DNA from: Spisula solida
Taxonomy: Eukaryota; Mollusca; Bivalvia; Venerida; Mactridae
Length of the DNA stretch: 64,000 bases
NCBI GenBank assembly: GCA_947247005.1
Contig: OX365946.1
Location: forward strand, 9,184,453-9,248,452
Reading direction: 5' to 3'
The stretch's first letter is position 1. Every line of letters begins with the position of its first letter. Under the pieces are notes generated by a model. It had not been told where the DNA came from and did not search any database. It worked only from the letters and a program-made list of their open reading frames with translations. Of the stretch, positions 14,201-26,200 are shown one piece after another. The translations under genes were made by a program, and so were the position numbers.

Positions 14201-17200
14201 AAAATGATACATCAATTAATGAAAATTTAAATAGCTTTTGTAGTGTATTAGAGAATATTTGTACACCATTATTTAAAAGAAATTTAGGTGACAATGGTAA
14301 ACCGTCAAGTAACATGAAAAATAATAACCCTTATTTTGATAAAGAGTGTAAATTACTAAAACAGAAGTATTATAGATGTTTAAATTATTACAGAAATAAC
14401 CCTTGTGAAGAAATTAGAGTTGATATGGTACAGGCCAGAAGTTCTTATAAAAATACTGTTAGAAAAAAGAAATTTTTGTATGATAAAGACCAAACAAAGA
14501 AGCTAGAGACAGTTAGGTTTAGTAATGCTAGATTGTATTGGAAAATGTTGAGGGGCTCTGCTTTAAAAATTATAAATGTAACTTGACAACTGGTGATTTT
14601 CAAAGATATTTTAAGTCTGTAAATGACCCTGAGTCTGTGTTTTACCAACCAGATGAAGACATTTTATATTGTAATGAAAGATATTTAAATGGTGAACAGA
14701 ACTAAATATCCCTTTTACCATTGAAGAAATTACTAGAGCATGCAACAATATAAACATTGGAAAGGCTGCTGGTTCTGATTACTTATTGAATGAGTTTTTT
14801 TTAATAAGGTTCCAATTGTAGACAGTTCGTGGATGTAATATCATGTTTATTTAATAAAATGTTTGACTTGAGGTATTTCCCATCAAGTTGGTCTGAGGGA
14901 TTAATTATACCATTACATAAGAAAGGGGATATTGATAATCCAAGTAATTACAGGGGAATAACTCTTTTAAGCACTTTCGGCAAATTATTTACTAAGATTA
15001 TAAACGATAGACTCAATGTGTGGGCAGAAAAATATCATGTTTATATTGAAGCACAGGCGGGATTTAGAAAAAATATGGGCACTGTTGACAATATTTTCAT
15101 TTTGCAAGGTATAATTAACCATCTGTTGAATCATAATAAGAAATTGTATGCCGTATTTGTAGATTTTACTAAAGCCTTTGACTATTTAGTTAGAGATGTC
15201 ATCTGGTATAAACTTATAAAACTTGGTGTTAGAGGTAAAATGATAGATATTATTAGGTCGATGTATGATTGTGTTAGCTCCCGTATTAAGTATAAAAATA
15301 TGCTTAGTGAAGACTTTACTTGCGTTTTAGGAGTACGACAGGGTGAATCATTATCTCCCTTTTTGTTCTCTATGTATCTCAATGACATCGAGGAATAGTT
15401 CATGTTAAATGGGTTTGAAGGTATAGACTTGGGATTTTTAAAATTGTTTTTACTGTTGTATGCAGATGATATAGTTGTTATGTCTGAAACCGAGGAAGGA
15501 TTACATAAAGGATTATTACTTTTGGAAGAATATTGTGACAGATGGAAACTGACAGTAAACTGTATTAAGACTAAAGTCAAGATTTTTAAAAAGGGAGGTA
15601 GACTTAGGCAAAATTTTAATTTTAGGTATAAGAACCAAAATCTCGATATTGTCACTAAATTTACCTACTTAGGTGTTTTTTTTCTGTAGGTGGTTCTTTC
15701 AATCTTACTTATGAAACATTGTCTGGACAAGCACTTAAAGCATTATATAAACTTCAAAAAGAATTAATAAAATTTCCATGTATTACCATAAAACATAAGT
15801 TAGATTTGTTTGATAAACTTGTACTACCAATACTCAATTATGGCTCTCAGGTATGGGGTTTAAACGATAGTTCTCAATTGGAAAAAAATCACCTGCAGTT
15901 TTGTTAAAAGATTTTAGGTGTTAGACAGCATACACAGAATAATTTCGTATATGGCGAACTTGGAAGAACTTCTTTAAAAACAATTAGAGCTATGAATGTT
16001 ATTAAATATTGGTTAAAAATGTTCAACTTGAGAGCACAAAATATGCTAAAGTTATTTATAATGTAATGTTAAGAAATTTAAACGAGAAGCCAAACTGTGC
16101 GTCATGGGCAAAATCCGTGAGAAATGTGTTACAGTCTTTAGGTTTTAATAATGTCTGGATCAATCAAGGTGTAGGAAATGAAAATATATTTATGAACATT
16201 TTTAAGCAAAGAATAAATGATACGTTTATACAAAACTGTTATTCCGAGTTAAGAGAATCAACACGTGCTAGAACATATGTATTGTTTTGCAATTTTCAAT
16301 TACAACCTTATTTAACATGTATACATATTGAAAAATTTAGATTTTCTCTATCTCGTTTGAGAATGTCCTCACATAGACTTAAAGTCGAAACCGGGAGATG
16401 GCATAAACCACAGGCAATACCATACAATGAAAGGATTTGTGATATTTGTTCCAAATTAGAAGATGAATTTCATGTTTTATTAGAATGTCCATTATACGAT
16501 GATTTGAGAAAACAATATTTACATAAATACTTTTGGAAAAGGCCAAACATCCCAAAATTTATCGAACTGTTATCGTCCGAAAATGAAAACGTAATAAAAA
16601 AATTATCCATGTTTGTTCAAAAATCTTTCAACGTCAGGAATTCTTTGGTGTTTAATTAAGTATCACATTATTATGTGACCACATTAATCTCGTTTTTACC
16701 TTTGCTATATACATGCTTCTTCTTGAAGGTTATCAATGTATGTTTTGCACTGTAAGCTATTATGTACCTATGCATCAAATTTGTACTGTTATGTAATGTT
16801 CTTTGGGTGTAATATCTATGTATAAATATTTATAAATGTTAATATTGTGTACTCATGGACACATTGTCCAATTTATATTTGAAATAAACTGTTAAAACTG
16901 TTAAAAACTGTTAACTGTTAAACTGTTATATTGGCCACATTTATGGACAGTTCGCTTTAGTATAGTCATCGAAAACCTGGTCAAGGCATGTTGATTTACC
17001 ATTTTTCAGTTTCCGGACTGCTTTGTCAATTTCTGTAGCGCTAATTTCAGTAGTTAGATTATTTTCTATGTAAACACATTTGTGTCTATGAAAAACCCGC
17101 ATCAGATATGTCCTGTATATCCAAAGCTGTTTGTAAAAGTCATAGGATGTTGGTAATTCAATATTGGCCGAGTGTTTGTTTAAACTATAAACAAAATTCC

Positions 17201-20200
17201 AGAATTTAGGTGATTTTGATTTCATATTTCGAATTTTCATTTTTTGGAGTATTGTATACTTATTTATGCTGTTCTTATAGTTTCTACTTACTGTGCTTAG
17301 TTCCGTTTTTGATGTCAGTTTTTAATAAGTTATACTTCTTTTTGTGTTATGATAATTATATGACCCATGCTATGTTTTTGAATTATTGAGATCGCCAATG
17401 ACTATTCTGAGTACATAAAGAAACGTACATGTTACGTATATCATTCCCCCATTGGGGGTCACCATGTTGCTTTCTTAGGGGACCACATAGAACACTGATT
17501 TTGATATAATTTGATTGTTAACACCTTGAAGTTGTTCTGGTAATCTGTTTCAAACTTTACCTTTTCAACCTACAATTCTAGAAATAAATCGCTGAATGTG
17601 TAATAACCCGGAAAAGCTATCTTCCATAATGTTTATAAAGCCTTAGTTAATATAGTTTGTTGCTTTTTTAATCAGTAGCAATATGTAGTAAGTAATGATG
17701 AATACACATAATGATGATTAGGACGGTATTGAATGCACATAATGAGTAATTACCTTTTTGAACGTTTCTATTGTGACTTTACAAATTATAAGCTCATTAA
17801 TAAAGACAACGCAACTTGGAAGCAAACGAGGTAGAAAAAGTCGTCCGATGCGTCGAATTATATTTGGTCCTGATACCAGTATACCCATGCCACAATCAAA
17901 CGATTACATTGTGCTAATGAGTAAAACCAAAGTCGAGATTGCTAATTAAGTTACTTTCCGTTAGTTAGCGAACACGGTCAGAGACGTTGCTAAGAGAGAA
18001 CGAGCTGGTTGTAAGAGAAAGCTACCTAGTCCGGTCAATTATGAAAAAGACCCGGCATTGGACTGTATAGTAAATATTTTTTGGTATTCTGTTAGGGAAT
18101 ATGTTGTTATTGAAGAATCTGAATGATGCCTAGCTGACACCATTGAGCATTTTGAGAAATTCAAGATGGCGTCCAAGATGGCCGCTAAAATTAGAAAAAA
18201 TGCCATGGGTGCATGAAGTAAGTTACAAATTGCTATTTTTGCTCATCAGTTGTATTTTAAATGTTTTAAACATAAGTATTAATATATATTTATCATTATT
18301 CATTGATTCAGTTAATATAAGAAGGCATCCGGGACAGCTAAAACCAAAATGGCGGCTACGTTGGCCGCAGTAATTGCACAAATTGGTAAATTGTATTGGA
18401 AATCATCTATTTTAAACCTATTTGTTTATATCAGTTCTGTAATATGTAATGATTATTCAAAATTAAACTTTCTTTCATTTTGAAACTATTGACTCATTAG
18501 CTGATTCAAAATGGCACCCAAGATGGCGACCAAAACCAGTAAATATATGCCGATGATGCAAGAAGTAAGTTACAAAGCTATTTTTGCTGATTGACAGTTT
18601 TTAAGATGTATTTGACGTATTTATATCATTATTTATTGTTTGAGTCTATTTGCGATAACATCCATGAAGGCTGAAATCAAAATGACGGCTACAATGGCCG
18701 TCATAATTGACGAATTGGCATATTTTATTAAAAACCATGAAGTGTAATCAAAATTGCTAATTATAATATTATCAGTACTGCAAATGTTGTAAATACTCTA
18801 ATTGAAACTTTAATTAAAAGCAAATGACCCGATAACTGATTCAAAATGGCATCCAAGATGGCTTCCAAACATGAACGAAGTAGTTAACCATAGAGTCATT
18901 GTCATTTGTCGGTTGGTAAATTTAGTGTTAATCATCAAGTATTCATTCCAAATAAACTAATTTATATTGATCAATTTTACAAAAATCAATGTACATGCTG
19001 TTTAATACGTGACCCCGTGCACTTGTTAGGTAGCATGCAAAGTTCAACCAATCAGGTGTATTCTGTCCCCATCAAAACATGGATTTGTCGAAAAGGGAGT
19101 TTATCACTTTCATTGGTGATACAAATGCCATCACAAGCAAAGAAATGATCATTGATAACGAAGGTCTAGGCGAAAAAAACGGTATATTCTATGCTACCAT
19201 GTGATGATCATGTGTTAAGTTATTGAATGAAAAAGATTCCAACACCCAAGAATCTACGAGGCCACATGGAGGTCATCTGATATGGTCGCTTTAAACCAAA
19301 TATTATGTAGCGATCTCCAGAGGATGTGGAAGACCTCTACATGACATAATAGTTTATATATGGGCAAAACTATGACCAGATCAGACCAGACCTGGTAATA
19401 ATAATAGTAAAAATAATAATAATAACGACTTTATCTATTGTGGATTACATATTTGACAGTTATAAAATTACTTGCTAGAGTAAGGAACGACCATTCTTGG
19501 ATTCTCTTTAAGCTTGGCACAACATCAACACGTCAGATATAGAATGTAATAATAAAATTATTTCTAAAGATCAATTGGGATACAAGAAGAAGATGTACAA
19601 CACTTGGCTGTTGCAAACAAGGACCATATATCTAAAACACCAAGTGTAATATAGAGAACTATGCGAAGAAGGTAAAGAAAGCGCCTGAATGAACATGAGG
19701 GTAGGTTAAGGATTACATGATGACACTGGTAATAAAAGATCTTGTCAGACTTAGGAGAGAAAATGAACTATATACATTGATCCTACCAAAAGTGATGCTA
19801 CTTAGCGATCCATTATTAGGCTGATTGCAAGAAAAGCCTCCGTAATCAACCAAGATCAAGCGTTGAAAGCTCAAACACCAACCTTAGCATAACTGTAATA
19901 AGTTGCTGAGTGATAACTGGGAGGATAATACGTATGTGACCGATAATAACATCAATGAATTGAGTCAGAGATTTGAAATGTGCTGAATGTATCGGCCTAG
20001 CGTCTCACACAGACTTTCAATGTGTACCGTTGACTAGTATATCTTCATATTGGATGTAGTGAACTGCAACATCATTACTATGTAGGTTGCTGGCATCTCC
20101 CACAGCTTTGCCTCGTGCTAAACAATGTACATTGTCTTGACAACAAAACCAAAGACATTGGTCATTGTCAAGAAGACAAAACGGTTTGCGATGCAACATT

Positions 20201-23200
20201 ATGCGCTATGCTCTAATCATGCAAGATGCCATATGAATCATCAAAACATTGATAATGAGACCTTCATCTTCTTGAGACGTGTTGGAACGGACAGGGGAGG
20301 ATTTAAATTTGAAGATTATTATAGGTAATGCTTTCAATACATTTAAACCACAGTGGAACACCAGCAACAACTTGATCAAATCAGACATCTAGCTATTCGT
20401 CTCAATGCCATGACAATATAGCTGTATATTTCAAAGACCTGGTACCTTACTGAGCAGATAGTGAAGACTCCACGTAGATAGATGATGGCTCCGCATGTAT
20501 TCCTCAACCATAATGTCCATGTAGAATTGGGAAAATATACGACCAAGACATAATTAACAACTGTACGCCTTTACAGAGGATGAAGCAGAAACCCATCGCC
20601 AACACCATACACGGATGAAAATGGCGTCAGTGTTGGCACAATACGAAGCACGAAAACACAATTCCAACCATAAAACAACAAACATGGAAGTGATATGGCA
20701 TCTACATTGTGAGAAGAGTATAACATCACTCAGACACCTATAATTGGAATTGAACCCAAAAGCCCTGAAAATCCTACCAGATATTACTTGAAGAACATTT
20801 TTTGTTTTTTAAAATCTGTTAACAATGCCTATTGACAAACTACAGGAGAAGTGGATAAAATCAAGTGCACATGTATATAAAATGTTGTTTGTAAAATAAA
20901 CGAACGTGTAAATTAAACATATATTCATATACTAGTATTTACAATACTAAGTACCATATACATATACTAGTATACCAACCGACCAGTGGTCTAAGATATA
21001 CAATTAGCTTGGTTTAAACTTTCATGTTTGACATCAATCTTGGAAGCCAATTTGAATAAGCTAAACATAAAGTGTTTTCAATTGTAGTTTTATTAGACCA
21101 TTTATTACCTATAGCAGTACTTATATTAAAAATTAAGAAATTTCTATTACGTTAAATGCTAATTTTCTGTTTGACATATGTAGCAGCCATTTTTGCCGCC
21201 ATTTCGATATATTTATGCAGTGTATTACAGAAGTAATTATGTTTGAGACACTTCCACTACAATCAATCAGCAAAATATCAATATGTAACTTCTTTATGAT
21301 CCACTAACATATTGTTTTTATTATGGCGGCCATCTTTGCCGCCATTTTGAATCAGCTAATGGGTCAACTGTTTTGAATTGAAGTTTTCTTTGAGTATTTA
21401 TCATATATTACACTACTGGTACACATATAATTAAAACAATTGAGTTTTAGTACAATCTGGCAATTATGGCGGCCATTATAGCCGTGTTTTGGATTCCAGC
21501 TGCCATGGGTGCCATATATGATTCACTAAATCAATAACTTATGATAAATTTATATTAATGAGTATGTTTTTAACATCTAAAATACAATAAACCCGCAAAA
21601 ATAGCAATTTGTAACTTATTTCTAGTACCACAGTCATTTTTTCTAATTTTAGCGGCCATCTTGGACGCCATCTTGAATTTCTCAAAATGCTCAATGGTGC
21701 CAGCTAGGCATCATTCAGATTCTTCAATAACAACATATTCCCTAACAGAAAACCAAAAAATATTTACTATACAGTCCAATGCCGGGTCTTACCTAAATAT
21801 CCCATTTATAGACCGGACTAACCAGAATGAACAGAAGACAACGAAAAGACGCGAAGTTTCTGAGAACTGTCATCAAAAGATACGAGGGTCATTTTCATGC
21901 TTTGGGTGCTTTAAGCGAAGGATGCCTTACTTACTCATCATTCAGTTCTCTTCATTGATTCCGTTTTACCTCAGGTTCTTCACCTTTTCGGTTTATAGTC
22001 TTGTTCTTGGTCTCTTAATGCCACGAGGTATCAATTGAGACACCTGAAGCCTATGTCCCACTGTGCATGTCTTTGTCTAGGGGATGAACCCTCGATGGAG
22101 ATTCGGGAGGCATCGTAAACAAGTTCCTCGTGGTCTAGGGGAAGTATCGGGGACACCATCAGAAAGTTGTAACATCAGGAGGAATAATGATAAATAAAGG
22201 AGTATCGGGATGCATTGCAAAAACTCTCGATGTGTTTCAGACGTTATGCGCCAGTTTCTCTTCCTTTATTTATCAAATTGTCTGAAGTATGGCTTGTGTC
22301 TCTTTGGTATTAATTTGTAGTCAAACCGGTTTGCATACTTGCTAAGAGTATAAAGGGTATTAAAATAACTATCGGATGTCATGATATAGGTGAATATAGC
22401 ATCACCATCTGGGACATTCTAATATTCAAATCTGAACGATAGCTGTGTCATCAAAGAAAACGAAACTGTATAATTCTCAGAGCATGTCCCCCAAACGACC
22501 ACCGTATCAGTGTGGGGTTCCACCGTTTGCCGGGATGTGAAACTATTCTTCTGCTGGAAAAGATATGACCATCTGTTGGATATTAGAAGAGACATATATT
22601 CAGATTAGACAGAGGGTTGTACAAGCTTGTTGATAATTCGTGTTTGTTAAAGCTCTATAAATTAAGCTTGAAATGCTTCCACCAAGAAGTTAAAAATGAA
22701 GTTAAGTTACTAATATTTGAAGGCTGCTTTCAGCCACCCTTTGACATTTTAACTTCCCTTGTCATTGGGCTACCTAAAGAACCCTGCGTTCGAGTTTCCC
22801 TGGGGAGACTATTTTTCTCCTGGAGGCTGTGCAGCCAACATCGATCTGCGGCGCCCAGGACTATCGAAGATGTACAGACACTGCCCTCACAGGCACCAAT
22901 TCACATCTTGGTCGAGTGGAGCATGTGTGTTATTCTTACTCAGAGAAATTGAACAGTGGTCCAGACGGGGATTGAATCCGAGCCCTACCTCTAGGCCACT
23001 GCTCCCCAGTGATGTGAAGTGATGCGCTAGAACTTCACACCGCAAGAGCAAACTACCAATCAGGCACTTGTATACGGATACGAACCGATGAATCCGTAAC
23101 GGGCTAATACAGAAATCAAGACGTGACTAATGTATTAGCAATCGTCTAAAAATATCTGCTTATTATACATGCTGCTTGAATCGAACTGATGAGGTATTTG

Positions 23201-26200
23201 GTAAATTCAAGTGCAAATATACCCACAGCAAGTAATCACAATCAATCTCAAACAAAACAGCGACATTGCACGTTACTTGTCTTATTTGTACATAATTATA
23301 TACACTATTATTTTATGAATGAGTTGTGATGGTTTCTATATGGATTTATAGTTTAAAATTGACAAAAACGGTATAATTGTCTTTAGCAGTTAAGGAGGTA
23401 TATGCACATTGTGTATAATTATCAAAGCTCACACGAAAGGTCATGGTTACCCGCCGTATCTCGGTACTTTGTAGATATTATAACATGAAAAGCATGCGTT
23501 TACTCTGTATTCATTCTAATTTAATCACGTCATGAATGAAAATATCAATCTGGTGTTGTATGGAAGTATAATATAACAGTATTCACACTTAGAAATGAAC
23601 CGATCCCCAATCATTTGTATGCTTTTACAAAGGAACACGTATAAGTATATATGGACAATTTGTAATATCATTATGATTATCATAATCTTTATATATTCAT
23701 AAAGCATAATTTGAACCTAATTTTAGGTCTGTTCTTATTTATCACACTAAACTCGAAATTATGATTTGCAGCTCACGTGTCTACAGGCCTACGTACGTGT
23801 AGGTAGCTCATTCCTCCTTAAATGAATGTGGACCTATTTTAAATGACTTGGTACATTCCAAAACCAATATAATTGTTGTTACTTGTAATCCCATTTAAAT
23901 CAATGCAAACATATAGTACTTATTTATATTACTTTTGACGGTATTGTGTTAGTTTGGGTTCATGTGTCATTTTACCCCCTATCACTTTAAGCAAACGTGT
24001 GCCCTTAAATGAATGAGGAGGTAAAGTTACCAGATAATATATCAATAGCGTAGTATCTCACCTTTAAATAAGAATCAATTAGGCTTTCAAATAGCAACAA
24101 TGGCGACATTATAACAAATACATGTATATTGTTCATACACATCAATATTTTATAAAAAAATTTGCTAATTTTAGGTGTTCTCATCAATATTCATGAGTAT
24201 ACAAATGCATAAATTTGTAAATAGATATTTTTATTAATAGCCCAGTGCATTAGCTTCATTTTGATACCATTTGTATAAATTTTGACCGAAAACTAATAGA
24301 GATATAATGATATTTTGAGTGAGATATATAAAAAAAATGCACTCATTTGACCTTTGACCTAATTCTGAGAAAACGAGGCAAAATTACGGATGGCATCCGG
24401 CCGTTTCAGATTACACACATATCAAAGATAACATATAGCATGGATGCCACATTCTACTCTCTGATGCCATGGCCCGTCACATTTTCTCCGTATGGACTCC
24501 CGACTATTAGTGATGAGCTAGCTTTTCACTGACGGGATTTATTGGTGTCAGTCCGTCCAGAATATTACAAATGGTGGCAGCGGTGGGATGAAGTCAACTG
24601 CCAAACTGACGTTGCCTTACCCACGTGTTTCTCAGGCCAAATATCGGGACGAGATTTCTCGGAGGGGGGAGTAATGTAACGGTTGATGGGTGTATAAAGA
24701 GAGGTACATTTCTAATTGGATAATTATGCGCAAATTGTAAACCTTGTAGTTGACTGTACTATTCTTGCATGGTACGGGTTTAAAAATGGCTTTGTTACGT
24801 TTTTGGGAAGTGTGTGCTTTGGTGGGCGTTCGGAACTCTATCGGTTATGGAGAAGGTGTTTAAGGATTTTACGATACTGGTAAAACACCATACGACTATG
24901 TTTGACCCTTTTTGTCTGTATTCATGCTCGTGGGATCTTTGGTATGTAGATTAAAACTAGCACACAGTCTTATAGAGTGGTATTTGACTTGTTTGTCATT
25001 GGCAGAATCGTTGTTATGGACTGACCCGCAAGATTTCGGGATCTGAATTCAGTAGGGCATGTTTGGAACTTTGTCTACAGGTGTATTACACATCCAAGAA
25101 AGTCAAGAAAAACATTTGATGGACTGACCCTGGTAGTCGTGTATGAGTAAAGAGTTATTCCCCAAAACCACTTAAGGACATTGATTGAGAACGTACCAAA
25201 TCGGTGTAGACATTGCAGTAACAATATAGAGGGGCGTACACATTACTAGTGTAGTGCATTTTTAGTGTTAATTGAAAGATCAACGAAACCCTAAACAGTG
25301 TTATTCACACAAAAATGGGTTTTATCAATATGCGTTACTTTTTTTCATGAAAGTTACGTCCGTTGCAGAATGTAGATGTTTGTTCGTGAAATAACATTCA
25401 CATAATCATTATATATATTTATTTTGGTGGTATTTATTCATTCATGGCAAAGATAACTCCAAAAGTTATGGTGATCCTTTAATTGTTTTGAGCAGTGTAT
25501 ATCACCGAGGGGAAGTGCAGTGCCCAGGAACCAGGACTCTTTATTGCATATTTTTGAGTTATGACCCTTTGTTCTTTTATACTTAAAGGGGCATCCCCAG
25601 AAACTGAAGTGTCTTTGTTTGCATACAACAAAGTTGCGTTTATCACCTGTAAACCCGACTATTACCGAGAAGTCAAAGAACAAGTTGACTTACAATTTTG
25701 TAGGGTTAACGCATGCTTTTTCGTGCTATAACATCTGCAGAGTCCGAGGGACGGTTGGTGACCAAGCCCGTTATGGCGAGGGCACCAACGCTCCCGAGGG
25801 ACTCTGCATATGTTATAGCACGAAAAAACATGCGTAAACTCTATTATAACATACAAAACATCAATTTATGCGTCTGTATTTCGAAATAATTACATTTTGG
25901 CGGGAGATTTTGTGACGACGTCTCGAAAACAAACGTAACGTCATACCAGTTATTGTTATGCACGTCGACTTCCGGTTTTGGCAAATACCAAGAAAACATG
26001 GATACTGCGGGTTTGTTTAAATGTATAAGTTAAATATTATAGAAAACTAATTAGTGCTTATTAGTACTTAGAAATAAAATGGGAATAACTGTTCATATGA
26101 AGCTGTACAACCTTTATAGTCGCCGGTGCGGCCCTGAAATGAGCATACGTAAAACTGGACGTTAACAGCGCGTGAATTTTTATGTTTATGCATGGTTTTC

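Noticed and set aside
22617..23022. Overlapping frames of 111 and 87 codons
   Set aside because: Two frames of the same DNA both open, no domain, adjacent to a tRNA-like relic; probably repeat sequence.
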